Positions 15,939-26,693 of a stretch of DNA of 39,414 bases are shown in pieces. Under the pieces are notes generated by a model. The model saw nothing but the letters and a program-made list of their open reading frames with translations, ran no database searches and was not told the DNA's origin. Within the stretch, counting starts at the first letter, position 1. Every line of letters begins with the position of its first letter. A program made the translations under genes and the position numbers. Source of the DNA: Bacillota bacterium (GTDB lineage: Bacteria; Bacillota; Clostridia; Peptostreptococcales; Anaerovoracaceae); contig JAQXIX010000040.1 of the NCBI GenBank assembly GCA_029008005.1, forward strand, positions 1 to 39,414. The letters run 5' to 3'.

Positions 15939-16840
15939 GGATATTCACCTCTGTCCTTCTTCGCCTGAAGGCTATTCGTAACCGTTTCTTTGTCTTCTCT
16001 GTATGTTACGCCGCACCACTTGTCTGAAGAATTGAGAACTTCAACCTGTGCCTTTCCTTCTTTAATAAGTGCGTCAACCGACATCGGAAGGAGAAACTCG
16101 CTCTTCAAAGGATTCTTTGAAACATCCTCCGCGAAAAACCTCTCGGCGTCCTTCTTGAGCTCATCAATAAGGCTCGCAGTAAATCCCCAGAAATTCATTG
16201 AAACCGGAGTGTTTTCATCGAGAACCACCCAGCTTCCGTCATCTTCCTCGTAGGCGATGCCCTCTTCTTTTCTCATTATTTTCATTCTCTCGGTTATGCC
16301 GCAGAGATATCCCTTATCATCTGTTTCGCAAACACCTCTGGTTACATGACCGTTCTCAGTTATAGTGTTCTTAAGCTCATATGCAACCATACAATACGAA
16401 TACTTGTCCCCGTCACTGTGTGATGTTAAATAATCGTATATCGTCACAAAGGCACCTGCACCGTAATAGTCATCGGCATTTATGACTGCGAAAGGTCCGT
16501 CGATTAAGTCTCTGCATGCCAGAATCGCATGACCTGTTCCCCATGGTTTCTCTCTTCCTTCGGGAACTTCAAATCCCTCAGGAATATCATTAAGATCCTG
16601 ATAGGCATATTCTACATTAATAAATCTGCCGGCTCTTTCATCGACCAGCTCTCTGAAAAGATCTCTGTGCTCCTCGCGTATTACGAAAATAACTCTGTCG
16701 AAGCCGGCCATCATTGCGTCATAAAGTGAGAAATCCAGAAGAATCTCTCCCGCTTCCGTTATCTTATCAACCTGTTTAAGACCACCGTATCTGGATCCCA
16801 TTCCGGCAGCCATTATTACTAATGTCGGTTCCTTAGTCAT
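15920..16840 (-). CDS. Nucleotidyltransferase, sugar-1-phosphate (UTP/NTP) type
   Basis: The 306-residue protein has the Rossmann-like NTP_transferase core: the nucleotide-binding signature MAAGMGSRYGGLKQ at 11-24, PWGTGHAILACRD with the base-contacting segment, and the metal Asp pair NADDYYG at about 118-124. Such enzymes join a sugar 1-phosphate to a nucleoside triphosphate, releasing pyrophosphate; I cannot decide which sugar. The C-terminal half is acidic and divergent from GalU and RmlA. AAAGGA lies 7 bases before the ATG. A promoter candidate is TTGATT (16904-16899), a 16-base spacer and TAAAAT (16882-16877) on the minus strand. Confidence 0.88.
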   Translation of the reverse strand: MTKEPTLVIMAAGMGSRYGGLKQVDKITEAGEILLDFSLYDAMMAGFDRVIFVIREEHRDLFRELVDERAGRFINVEYAYQDLNDIPEGFEVPEGREKPWGTGHAILACRDLIDGPFAVINADDYYGAGAFVTIYDYLTSHSDGDKYSYCMVAYELKNTITENGHVTRGVCETDDKGYLCGITERMKIMRKEEGIAYEEDDGSWVVLDENTPVSMNFWGFTASLIDELKKDAERFFAEDVSKNPLKSEFLLPMSVDALIKEGKAQVEVLNSSDKWCGVTYREDKETVTNSLQAKKDRGEYPEKLWK

Positions 16841-16876
16841 AATAATATCCTTTCATTCCTCTTATTTGGTTTAATT

Positions 16877-16918
16877 ATTTTAACACATTGTAAAAATAAA
16901 TCAAATTTGTGCTACAAT
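16877..16918. promoter_or_regulatory. Overlapping divergent promoters
   Basis: The plus-strand candidate is an extended -10, TGCTACAAT (16910-16918), with TTGTAA at 16888-16893 (19-base spacer) as a weak -35. The minus-strand candidate for the nucleotidyltransferase is TTGATT-16-TAAAAT between 16904 and 16877. The elements interleave, so the two genes may compete for polymerase. Confidence 0.55.
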
Positions 16919-16924
16919 AGTTTC

Positions 16925-17401
16925 ATGAATAAGAACAATAAGAAAAAAACAGTAATTGTCACAGGATTCTTCGGTTCCCCTGCTGAAGAGACCGCGCGAA
17001 TCCTATCTCGTGACAGAAATCTTCCTCTCGTCATTCTGGATGAGGAAATCGAAGCTGCCGACGGAAGATCGGTCAAGCGTATATGCATGACGGAAGGCGA
17101 GCATTCATACAGAAACAAGGAATTCGAGATGCTTGAAGCCTTTGCCGGCAAAGAATGCGTGATTCTATGCGGAGACGGTGTGCTTCATGACGACATGTCC
17201 CGGGAACTGATTGCCGACTGCGAGCTTGTGATTTCCGGAAGTGATATGTCGCCCGATGAGCTGTGGAATGGTGCAAAGGCTGTAGCCGATACCACATACC
17301 ATGCATTTATGCTGTTCGGAACAGAGGAGGAGAAAAGAACAGCCTTCGACAAACTTCTGGAAAGACAGAAAATACTATTTAAAGGAGAAAGCGATGATTG
17401 A
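16925..17401 (+). CDS. Degenerate shikimate-kinase-like protein lacking the P-loop lysine
   Basis: The 158-residue protein follows the shikimate kinase pattern along its length: a start strand VIVTGFFG, then ARILSRDRNLPLVILDEEIE, the family string GRSVKRICMTEGEHSYRNKE and a following helix-strand. The Walker A motif is changed: residues 14-23 read GFFGSPAEET instead of GxxGxGKST. The first Asp of the DxD magnesium site is Ile, and the shikimate-binding GGG has become CGDG. It is therefore unlikely to be an active kinase. The ATG at 16925 has no ribosome-binding site and lies about 7 bases after a TACAAT -10, so the transcript may be leaderless; a TTG at 16907 is a poorer start. Its end overlaps the DUF2148 gene by 8 bases. 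Confidence 0.75.
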   Translation: MNKNNKKKTVIVTGFFGSPAEETARILSRDRNLPLVILDEEIEAADGRSVKRICMTEGEHSYRNKEFEMLEAFAGKECVILCGDGVLHDDMSRELIADCELVISGSDMSPDELWNGAKAVADTTYHAFMLFGTEEEKRTAFDKLLERQKILFKGESDD

Positions 17402-17942
17402 AAAAAGAAACGACGCCGCTAAGGAAGCGGCACTCAGAGTTGCTCGCGACATGGTTGCGGCTGCTGTAACTGCACCTAAGGGATGCGGTCTTGACAACAT
17501 TGATGCCTTGATTATATCCGGTGAGGATAAAGATACTCTCGCTGCTCATATGAGAGATATCGCGCGTGAAACCGGTGAAGATTTTTATGAAAGAGATGCG
17601 GGAAATGTTGATAACAGCCATTGTGTAGTTATTATTGCGGCACTTGACAATCCTATCCAGCTTACTAACTGCGGATACTGCGGATTCCCTGACTGTGCAG
17701 CTAACAGAGCCGCAGGTGCTTCATGTGCATTTAATGTGACTGATGCCGGTATAGCAGTTGGCTCTGCAGTTTCAGTAGCAGCAGACAGAAGAATTGATAA
17801 CAGAGTACTTTTCTCCGCAGGCAAAGGCGCATTAAGAATGAATCTTTTTCCTGAAGGAACAAGAGTATGCTACGGAATTCCTCTTTCGACTTCTTCAAAG
17901 AGCGTTTTCTTTGACAGAGGTGACGGTGACGTTGCTTTCTAA
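17394..17942 (+). CDS. DUF2148 ferredoxin-domain protein
   Basis: The 182-residue protein matches the DUF2148 family, known mainly from anaerobes and thought to bind an iron-sulfur cluster. The cluster motif is C93-x2-C96-x4-C101-x9-C111 (NCGYCGFPDC then ASC). The conserved later segments are DAGIAVGSAVSVAADRRIDN, GALRMN and GIPLSTSSKSVFFDR. The function of the family is not established. AAAGGAG precedes the ATG at 17394, which overlaps the shikimate-kinase-like gene by 8 bases, so the pair is translationally coupled. The last 48 bases overlap the end of the opposing PAP2 gene. Confidence 0.9.
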   Translation: MIEKRNDAAKEAALRVARDMVAAAVTAPKGCGLDNIDALIISGEDKDTLAAHMRDIARETGEDFYERDAGNVDNSHCVVIIAALDNPIQLTNCGYCGFPDCAANRAAGASCAFNVTDAGIAVGSAVSVAADRRIDNRVLFSAGKGALRMNLFPEGTRVCYGIPLSTSSKSVFFDRGDGDVAF

Positions 17943-18572
17943 ACGCCACGGCTTAAATCTTCTGATAATGAGTACTGTTATGGCTGCTATAGCCAGTCCC
18001 GCTGCCCATCCGGCAATTACATCTGTCGGATAATGTACTCCCAGAAAAATCCGGCTCGGCCCGGTAAGAATCAATACTGATGAGAAACAGATCGTCAGCG
18101 TCAGTGCGACGGTCTTTTTCATTATATTCATATTATATCGCCTAATCACAATCCATATTATCACCGCGCAAAGGCACATGCTGGTTATAGAATGTCCGCT
18201 TGGGAACGACCAGCCTCCTTCGCTTACAAGATGTACTATATCCTCCGGTCTCGGCCTTTGCATTACGGTTTTTATTACCTTGAAGAATACAGTTTCTGTA
18301 ATTGCCACTGCGGATAAAGGAATGCCGTAAGGCATTCTGGTTTTCGGCAGAATAAGAAGCAGAATACATGAAGGCACTATTACTTTCCAGCTTACAAGGT
18401 AATGTAATATCTTCGATATCGTTATAAGCACCGGGGCTGCCGATGTTTCTCTCAGTTCATAAAAGGGGAATCTAATCGCATCGTCAAATGGCGATGTAAT
18501 TCCCACGGAAACGGTGACTGTTAATATTACGAATAAGACCGCTCCTGTTATCAGAACAAGTTTTTCTCTCAT
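17895..18572 (-). CDS. PAP2-superfamily membrane phosphatase
   Basis: The 225-residue protein has about six membrane helices and the three phosphatase motifs: KTVMQRPRP (KX6RP), SFPSGHS, and SRIFLGVHYPTD (SRX5HX3D), all with intact catalytic residues. Family members remove phosphate from lipid phosphates such as undecaprenyl diphosphate or phosphatidate at the membrane surface; the substrate is unknown. AAAGGAG lies before the ATG. It diverges from plsC over a 74-base AT-rich promoter region and converges on the DUF2148 gene, overlapping it by 48 bases. Confidence 0.93.
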   Translation of the reverse strand: MREKLVLITGAVLFVILTVTVSVGITSPFDDAIRFPFYELRETSAAPVLITISKILHYLVSWKVIVPSCILLLILPKTRMPYGIPLSAVAITETVFFKVIKTVMQRPRPEDIVHLVSEGGWSFPSGHSITSMCLCAVIIWIVIRRYNMNIMKKTVALTLTICFSSVLILTGPSRIFLGVHYPTDVIAGWAAGLAIAAITVLIIRRFKPWRLESNVTVTSVKENAL

Positions 18573-18588
18573 ATCTGCTCCTTTTTCT

Positions 18589-18616
18589 TTGGATTTCGGG
18601 ATTATTATTATATAAT
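18589..18616 (+). promoter_or_regulatory. Likely plsC promoter
   Basis: TTGGAT (18589-18594), a 16-base spacer and TATAAT (18611-18616), giving a leader of about 24 bases. The ATTATATAAT palindrome at 18607-18616 also supplies a -10 on the opposite strand for the PAP2 gene. Confidence 0.65.
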
Positions 18617-18646
18617 AAACGAAGGTTTACAGAAAGGAGATTCTCC

Positions 18647-19408
18647 ATGAAAATTATCAGAAATCTGCCCGGATTATATATTCTGTTTAAAGATGCTAAA
18701 TATGCCAACAGAAATCTCAAGAAAATCGACAACGCCAGAGAATCCGGAGATTTTGAAGAAGAACGCAGGCTGATTCTTGATTCTACAGCTGTATTCGGTT
18801 CCATGTTTATGGAACATTTCAAAATCGACTACAATCTTCACGGTGAGGAAAACATTCCGGATAAAGGTCCTGTCGTAATTGTTGCTAATCATCAGGGTTA
18901 TGCTGATATTCCGGCACTTTTCGCTGCCTTTAATAAATTCCAGTTTGGATTCATTGCTAAGAAAGAACTCGGTAAAATTCCTATTTACGGTCCCTGGATG
19001 CTGAGAATCAGAAGTATTTTTATGGACAGAGATGATCCCCGCGCATCACTTCAGACAATAAGAGAAGGAATTGATTACATTAAAAAGGGCTTTTCTCTCG
19101 TTATATTCCCGGAAGGAACTCGCGCTAAATCCTCAAAACCGGGAGAATTTATGAAGGGCTCATTAAAACTCGCCACTAAAGCCGGTGTACCTATCATCCC
19201 CGTTACTATTGACGGAACCTACAGATTCTTCGAGGATAAGGGATATATGGTTAAAGGAACCAGATTCGATGTAACAGTTCACAAACCTGTTCCTACTGAA
19301 GGAATAACCAGAGAAGAAGAAAAATTCCTGGCCGATAAAATTCGTGATATTATTGCTTCTGCCTTGCCGAGAGATCTGGTTGTTACAGACATCACTGAAT
19401 CAAAATAA
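18647..19408 (+). CDS. plsC: 1-acyl-sn-glycerol-3-phosphate acyltransferase (PlsC)
   Basis: PlsC adds the second acyl chain to lysophosphatidate, making phosphatidate for all phospholipids. The 253-residue protein has the catalytic HX4D block VANHQGYADIP, the glycerol-phosphate binding FPEGTRAKS, and the late IPVTIDGTY motif. There is an N-terminal amphipathic region instead of a clear membrane helix. AAAGGAG lies before the ATG. It is a single-gene unit with its own promoter and ends in a bidirectional terminator shared with thrH. Confidence 0.93.
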   Translation: MKIIRNLPGLYILFKDAKYANRNLKKIDNARESGDFEEERRLILDSTAVFGSMFMEHFKIDYNLHGEENIPDKGPVVIVANHQGYADIPALFAAFNKFQFGFIAKKELGKIPIYGPWMLRIRSIFMDRDDPRASLQTIREGIDYIKKGFSLVIFPEGTRAKSSKPGEFMKGSLKLATKAGVPIIPVTIDGTYRFFEDKGYMVKGTRFDVTVHKPVPTEGITREEEKFLADKIRDIIASALPRDLVVTDITESK

Positions 19409-19446
19409 AAAACCAGGTACTTCAATTGCTAAGTACCTGGTTTTTT
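19407..19446. terminator. Bidirectional intrinsic terminator between plsC and thrH
   Basis: Arms AACCAGGTACTT (19411-19422) and AAGTACCTGGTT (19431-19442) are perfect, with an 8-base loop. The plus side ends in TTTTTT and the minus side also ends in a T run, so it can stop both converging transcripts. Confidence 0.93.
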
Positions 19447-19455
19447 ACTATTTAA

Positions 19456-20061
19456 TTACAGCGCTTCTTTAATTGCTGCCATAAGTTCATCGTATTCTTC
19501 ATAAGCCGGAAGCTGTGGATATTCTGCTTTAATTGCATCTGTGCTCTTAAACAGGAATCCTGCTTTGCTGTTGAGAATCATTCCCAGATCGTTATGGCTG
19601 TCGCCTGCTGCTATTGTTTCGAATCCCATTGACTGAAGTCCTTTAACTGTTGTGTACTTCGACTTCTCGCATCTCATCCTATGCTTGACAATTGTTCCGT
19701 TCTCATCGATTTCCAGAGTATTGCAGAAAAGCGTCGGCCATCCAAGCTTCTTCATAAGCGGCTGTGCGAACTGTTCGAACGTGTCGCTGATAATAATTAC
19801 CTGTGTCATTGTTCTGAGTTCATCCAGAAATTCTTTCGCACCCGGCATAGGATCCAATTCTCCGATTACTTCCTGAATTTCTTTAATTCCCAGACCGTGT
19901 TCCTTAAGGATATTCAATCTGAATTCCATAAGCTTATCATAATCCGGTTCGTCTCTCGTTGTTCTCTTAAGTTCTTCGATTCCTGTTTTTTCTGCGAATG
20001 CAATCCATATTTCAGGCACGAGAACGCCTTCCATATCCAAACATACTACATTAAGTCCCAT
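19456..20061 (-). CDS. thrH: ThrH-type phosphoserine phosphatase/homoserine phosphotransferase
   Basis: This 201-residue HAD enzyme matches ThrH rather than SerB: CLDMEGVLVPEIW at the start (nucleophile Asp9, with the DxE variant typical of ThrH), PMPGAKEFLDELR, IIISDTFEQF with the motif II Ser/Thr, CEKSKYTTVKGLQ with the motif III Lys, and AAGDSHNDLGMI as motif IV. In Pseudomonas, ThrH hydrolyses phosphoserine and can move the phosphate to homoserine, linking serine and threonine synthesis. It lies 17 bases after trpS, so it is probably the distal gene of the trpS unit. Confidence 0.9.
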   Translation of the reverse strand: MGLNVVCLDMEGVLVPEIWIAFAEKTGIEELKRTTRDEPDYDKLMEFRLNILKEHGLGIKEIQEVIGELDPMPGAKEFLDELRTMTQVIIISDTFEQFAQPLMKKLGWPTLFCNTLEIDENGTIVKHRMRCEKSKYTTVKGLQSMGFETIAAGDSHNDLGMILNSKAGFLFKSTDAIKAEYPQLPAYEEYDELMAAIKEAL

Positions 20062-20078
20062 TTCTTTTTTCCTTTCTT

Positions 20079-21068
20079 TTATTTATACCCAAGTCCGAAT
20101 GTATCGCGAACTCTCTTTAATGTTTTCTGTGCTATAGCATCTGCTTTCTCGGCACCTTCATCGAGAACTCTGATAAGTTCCTGTGAACCTCTTATCTCCT
20201 CGAAATTCTTTTTTATAGGAGCAAGAGCTTCCTGCGTCAGTGAAACCAGTGCCTTCTTGAAATCTCCGTAGCCTTTTCCCGCGAATTCCGCAGCAACATC
20301 TTCTATTGAATTACCGCTGAAAGCACTGTATATGCTCAGGAGATTACTTACTCCCGGTTTGTTCTCTATATCAAATCTTATTTCACCGTCCGAGTCTGTT
20401 GTAGCTCTCATTATTGACTTCTTGATTTTATTATCCTCGTCAAGAAGAGATATTCTGCTGTGAACGTTCTCGGCGCTTTTGCTCATCTTAGATGTAGGAT
20501 CGTCAAGTGACATTATTCTCGCTCCGGATTTCATGAATCTTCCGTCCGGTACGACGAATGTTTTACCGTATTTGTTGTTTACTCTGATAGCTATATCTCT
20601 TGTAAGTTCAATATGCTGTTTCTGGTCGTTTCCGACAGGAACAATATCCGTATCATAAAGAAGTATATCAGCTGCCATTAAAACCGGGTAAGTGAGAAGA
20701 CCGGTTCCCACTGATTCCTGACCGCCGCTTTTAGCCTTGAACTGTGTCATTCTGGTAAGTTCACCTGTATATGAATTACAGCAGAGAATCCAACCCAGCT
20801 CCGCATGACCGCTTACTGCAGACTGAACGAATATTATTGATTTTTTAGGATCGATTCCTATTGCCATATATAGTGCAGCTACATCAAGAACATGTTTTCT
20901 CAGTTCCTTCGGATCCTGAGGTACTGTTATAGCATGCTCGTCTACTATGCAATAGATACATTCATGGTCATCCTGGAGTTCAACAAATTGTTTTAATGCA
21001 CCTAAATAATTTCCTATATGGATATTTCCTGTAGGCTGAACGCCTGAAAAAACACGCTTCATGTTCAA
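20079..21068 (-). CDS. trpS: Tryptophanyl-tRNA synthetase
   Basis: The 329-residue protein is a class I aminoacyl-tRNA synthetase. It has the opening RVFSGVQPTGNIHIGNYLGA, which contains the HIGN signature, QHIELTRDIA, and the KMSKS loop (SKMSKSAENVHS). Length is normal. It charges tRNA-Trp with tryptophan using ATP. It is separated from gyrA by 6 bases, so it is cotranscribed with the gyrase genes, with thrH following. Confidence 0.97.
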   Translation of the reverse strand: MNMKRVFSGVQPTGNIHIGNYLGALKQFVELQDDHECIYCIVDEHAITVPQDPKELRKHVLDVAALYMAIGIDPKKSIIFVQSAVSGHAELGWILCCNSYTGELTRMTQFKAKSGGQESVGTGLLTYPVLMAADILLYDTDIVPVGNDQKQHIELTRDIAIRVNNKYGKTFVVPDGRFMKSGARIMSLDDPTSKMSKSAENVHSRISLLDEDNKIKKSIMRATTDSDGEIRFDIENKPGVSNLLSIYSAFSGNSIEDVAAEFAGKGYGDFKKALVSLTQEALAPIKKNFEEIRGSQELIRVLDEGAEKADAIAQKTLKRVRDTFGLGYK

Positions 21069-21074
21069 ATCTCC

Positions 21075-23600
21075 TTATATATCTAATGATGTCTGCTCTT
21101 CTTCGGCTTTAAGAGCTTTTTCTCTGGCTTTTTTCTCCTGGGCCAGCTTGGCATCCATCTGATGCTCTTCTTCTCTTATAACCTTAGCTACAGATATTAT
21201 TTCAACGTTTTCGTCAACCTTCATTATCTTGACTCCCTGTGTGGATCTTCCCATCTTGGAGATGTCACCTGCTTCAACTCTTATTACAGTTCCTTCAGAA
21301 TTAATCAGGATTATTTCATCTTCATCATCTACCACACATGCACCAACAAGATATCCGGTTTTACCGAATTTAGCCTTGTCATATGTAAGAAGACCTTTGC
21401 CTCCTCTGCTCTGTGCTTTGTATTCTTCTACAGGAGTTCTCTTTCCGAAGCCTTTGCTTGTTACAACGAAAAGTTCTTCATGAGGCTTAACAAGCTGCAT
21501 TGCTATTACTTCATCATCATCTTCAAGTGTAATTGCTCTCACTCCTCTGGCCGATCTTCCCATCGGGCGAACTTCCTCTTCTGAGAAGCAAATGCATTTA
21601 CCCTTCTTGGTTATGATGAGAACGTTGTCTTCACCTGATGTCTGCCTGATTCCCACAAGCTCGTCTCCGTCCACAAGTGTTATTGCTATAAGTCCTGTCT
21701 TGCGGTTATTGTCAAATTCGGAAATGGCAGTTTTCTTGATTGTTCCTTTCCTTGTAACTGCAATCAGATATTTGTCGTTTCTGAAGCTTCTGAAAGGAAT
21801 TATCGTCGTTATGCTCTCACTTCCCATCATATTCAGGAAATTAGCCGCATTAGTTCCTTTGGCTGTCCTTGTTGCTTCAGGAATTTCGTAAGCCTTAATC
21901 TTATGAACTTTTCCTTTGTTGGTAAAGAACATCAGCTCATCGTGAGTGGATGTGAGTATCAGGTCTCTTACGAAGTCGTTTTCCCTCGTAGTCAATCCTG
22001 TTACCCCTTTTCCTCCTCTTTTCTGGCTTTTGAACACTTCTGCCGGAACTCTCTTAAGATATCCGCGGTGAGTAAGAGTTATTGCTACCTGTTTCTCTTC
22101 AATCAGGTCTTCCTCGTCCATTTCACCATCATCTGCAGTGATTCTCGTTCTTCTCTTGTCTCCCCACTTTTTCTTTATTTCGAGAAGCTCATCTTTTATT
22201 ACTCCCATAAGCTTGTGCTCATCTTCGAGGAGTTCTTTATAATAAGCTATCATCTTGCAAAGTTCTTCATACTCTGCTTCTATTTTCTCACGTTCCAGTC
22301 CCTGCAGTCTGGCGAGTCTCATATCAAGAATTGCCTGTGCCTGCTTATCGGAAAGTCCGAATTTATCCATCAGCTTTTCTTTGGCATCGTTATAGCTGGA
22401 ACGAATTGTTTTAATTATCTCATCGATATTGTCAAGTGCTATTCTCAAACCTTCCAGAATATGAGCTCTGGCTTCTGCCTTTGCGAGGTCGAACTGAGTT
22501 CTTCTGGTTACTACTTCTTTCTGATGTTTGAGATATTCTTCGATTATCTGATACAGATTAAGGAGCTTCGGCTGCCCGTTAACGAGGGCTATCATTATTA
22601 TACTGAAATTCTCCTGAAGAGATGACAGTTTATAGAGCTTATTAAGTGTGACTTTAGGATTTGCCGATGCTTTAAGCTCAATTACAACGCGAATTCCGTC
22701 TCTGTTGGATTCATCGCGTATTGCCGATATACCTTCTATTCTTTTATCCTTAACAAGTTCTCCTATTTTCTCAAGCATTCTCGCTTTATTAACCTGATAA
22801 GGAATTTCGCTTACTATTATCTGCGACTTACCTCTGCTTGTTTCTTCAATCTCGGCAACTGCGCGCACCTGGACTTTACCTTGTCCGGTCAGATATGCTT
22901 CTCTTATTCCTTTCTTACCGAGAATCTGAGCTCCTGTCGGAAAATCCGGTCCCTTTACTATTTTAATCAAATCTTCCGGAGTACATTCTTCATCATCGAT
23001 CATGCGTATACATGCATCGATAACTTCTCCGAGATTATGAGGAGGTATAGATGTTGCCATTCCTACAGCTATACCGTTGCTGCCGTTAATAAGCAGGTTC
23101 GGTACTCTGGCAGGAAGTACTGTCGGTTCTTTTTCTTCTTCGTCGAAGTTTGGAATGAAATCAACAGTATCTTTGTCTATGTCTCTTATCATCTGAAGTG
23201 CGAATGGTGTCATTCTCGCTTCAGTATAACGCATTGCCGCTGCTCCGTCTCCGTCCATGGATCCGAAGTTTCCGTGACCGTCAACAAGTGGATATCTTGT
23301 TGCGAAAGGCTGAGCCATTTTAACCATGGCATCATATATGGAACTGTCTCCGTGGGGGTGATACTTACCCATTACTTCACCGACTATACGAGCCGATTTC
23401 TTATGAGGTTTATCCGGAGTTATTCCCAGTTCGTGCAGTCCGTACAGAATTCTTCTGTGTACGGGCTTAAGCCCATCCCTTACATCGGGAAGAGCACGAC
23501 CTACAATTACGCTCATTGCATAATCTATATATGAATTTTTCATTTCATCATGAATATCGTGCTGTATCATTTTACGATCTTCAATTAATGTTGTTGTCAT
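21075..23600 (-). CDS. gyrA: DNA gyrase subunit A
   Basis: GyrA carries the breakage-reunion activity of gyrase, which introduces negative supercoils. The 841-residue protein has the catalytic Tyr125 in [10 protein letters not shown]. The quinolone-determining region [10 protein letters not shown] places Ser86 and Asp90 at the positions of E. coli Ser83 and Asp87, the unmutated (susceptible-type) residues. A seven-residue GyrA box (QKRGGKG) at the start of the C-terminal beta-pinwheel supports gyrase rather than ParC. It follows gyrB by 17 bases. Confidence 0.99.
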   Translation of the reverse strand: MTTTLIEDRKMIQHDIHDEMKNSYIDYAMSVIVGRALPDVRDGLKPVHRRILYGLHELGITPDKPHKKSARIVGEVMGKYHPHGDSSIYDAMVKMAQPFATRYPLVDGHGNFGSMDGDGAAAMRYTEARMTPFALQMIRDIDKDTVDFIPNFDEEEKEPTVLPARVPNLLINGSNGIAVGMATSIPPHNLGEVIDACIRMIDDEECTPEDLIKIVKGPDFPTGAQILGKKGIREAYLTGQGKVQVRAVAEIEETSRGKSQIIVSEIPYQVNKARMLEKIGELVKDKRIEGISAIRDESNRDGIRVVIELKASANPKVTLNKLYKLSSLQENFSIIMIALVNGQPKLLNLYQIIEEYLKHQKEVVTRRTQFDLAKAEARAHILEGLRIALDNIDEIIKTIRSSYNDAKEKLMDKFGLSDKQAQAILDMRLARLQGLEREKIEAEYEELCKMIAYYKELLEDEHKLMGVIKDELLEIKKKWGDKRRTRITADDGEMDEEDLIEEKQVAITLTHRGYLKRVPAEVFKSQKRGGKGVTGLTTRENDFVRDLILTSTHDELMFFTNKGKVHKIKAYEIPEATRTAKGTNAANFLNMMGSESITTIIPFRSFRNDKYLIAVTRKGTIKKTAISEFDNNRKTGLIAITLVDGDELVGIRQTSGEDNVLIITKKGKCICFSEEEVRPMGRSARGVRAITLEDDDEVIAMQLVKPHEELFVVTSKGFGKRTPVEEYKAQSRGGKGLLTYDKAKFGKTGYLVGACVVDDEDEIILINSEGTVIRVEAGDISKMGRSTQGVKIMKVDENVEIISVAKVIREEEHQMDAKLAQEKKAREKALKAEEEQTSLDI

Positions 23601-23617
23601 ATGGTGAATCTTCCCTT

Positions 23618-25549
<1,932 letters not shown>

Positions 25550-25567
25550 CTAGGTCACATACACTAT

Positions 25568-25596
25568 ATTGTACCACAGATTCATTATTTTGATAA
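25568..25596 (-). promoter_or_regulatory. Candidate gyrB promoter
   Basis: Minus strand TTATCA (25596-25591), a 17-base spacer and TACAAT (25573-25568) in the 70-base recF-gyrB gap. The -35 is poor, so this is a tentative internal promoter for gyrB-gyrA. Confidence 0.45.
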
Positions 25597-25598
25597 AG

Positions 25599-26687
25599 TT
25601 ATATTTCCACCTCTACTCTACCTTCCGATATTTTGATTATCTTACCTTCCGGTAAATTTCTGGCTACACCTGCCATTAAATCTGTATCAGTTATAAACAT
25701 CTGATTACTTTCAAGGCTGTTAATAAGATATTTCTGACGGTTGCTGTCAAGTTCAGACAACACATCGTCAAGCAATAAAATCGGTTTTTCTCCCTTCTCC
25801 TCCTCTATTATTTTTATTTCCGAAAGTTTCAGAGAAAGAGCTGCTGTTCTCTGCTGACCCTGTGAACCGAATTTTCTTAAATCTGTTCCGTTAACCTCTA
25901 TCCTTATATCATCTCTGTGAGGCCCCTTCGATGTATTTCTGTTTCTTATGTCATCATTTCTGTATTTTTCTATTTCATTAAAATATTTTTCTTCGTCTGT
26001 ATGATAAATCGAAGGCTCATATTTAATCGAAATTTCTTCCTTTCCTCCTGATATCGAGGAGTGTATTTCTGAAGATATTTCATTTATTTTTTCTATGTAT
26101 TTCTCTCTCTTCTTTATTATCCTGCTTCCGAAAGCAGATAATTCTCTGTCCCATATATACAAAAGTCCCTCATCCACATAATCTTCTTTTAAGTATGTAT
26201 TTCTCTGTTTAAGGACTTTCCTGTAATCATTCAGGTCTTTCAGATATCCTTTTCTTATCTGACAAAGTTCTCTGTCAATAAATTTTCTTCTTCTCTCAGG
26301 TTCATCTTTTACTATCTTCAAATCTTCCGGAGAAAATACTGTAATAAATAATCTGTCCATCATCTCCGAAGTCTTATTTATTTTAACTCCGTTGACCTTT
26401 ATTCCCTTTTTTCCTGTTTTATCTATCACTATTTCTGTTTTTTCTTCATCTCCGCGGCAGTCTTCCGAATATATTTCCAGTCTGCAGAAATCTTGCCCGA
26501 ATTTAACAAGATCTTTATCATTTACTCTTTTAAATGATTTACCGAAAGCATTTAAATAAATACCCTCCAGCAGATTAGTCTTTCCCTGTCCGTTATTGCC
26601 AAGGATAATATTAATCTTATCGCTGAAGGATATTATCTCGTTATCGTAATTTCTGAAATTTTTTAATTTAATCTCTTTAATAAACAT
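25599..26687 (-). CDS. recF: DNA replication and repair protein RecF
   Basis: RecF is an SMC-like ATPase that binds gapped DNA and helps load RecA. The 362-residue protein has Walker A GNNGQGKT at residues 30-37 after a KLKNFRNY opening, the signature FGSQGQQRTAALSLKLSE and Walker B PILLLDDVLSELD. It lies 6 bases after dnaN. In B. subtilis a small S4-domain gene (yaaA/rlbA) sits between dnaN and recF; it is absent here. Confidence 0.97.
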   Translation of the reverse strand: MFIKEIKLKNFRNYDNEIISFSDKINIILGNNGQGKTNLLEGIYLNAFGKSFKRVNDKDLVKFGQDFCRLEIYSEDCRGDEEKTEIVIDKTGKKGIKVNGVKINKTSEMMDRLFITVFSPEDLKIVKDEPERRRKFIDRELCQIRKGYLKDLNDYRKVLKQRNTYLKEDYVDEGLLYIWDRELSAFGSRIIKKREKYIEKINEISSEIHSSISGGKEEISIKYEPSIYHTDEEKYFNEIEKYRNDDIRNRNTSKGPHRDDIRIEVNGTDLRKFGSQGQQRTAALSLKLSEIKIIEEEKGEKPILLLDDVLSELDSNRQKYLINSLESNQMFITDTDLMAGVARNLPEGKIIKISEGRVEVEI

Positions 26688-26693
26688 TACTAA

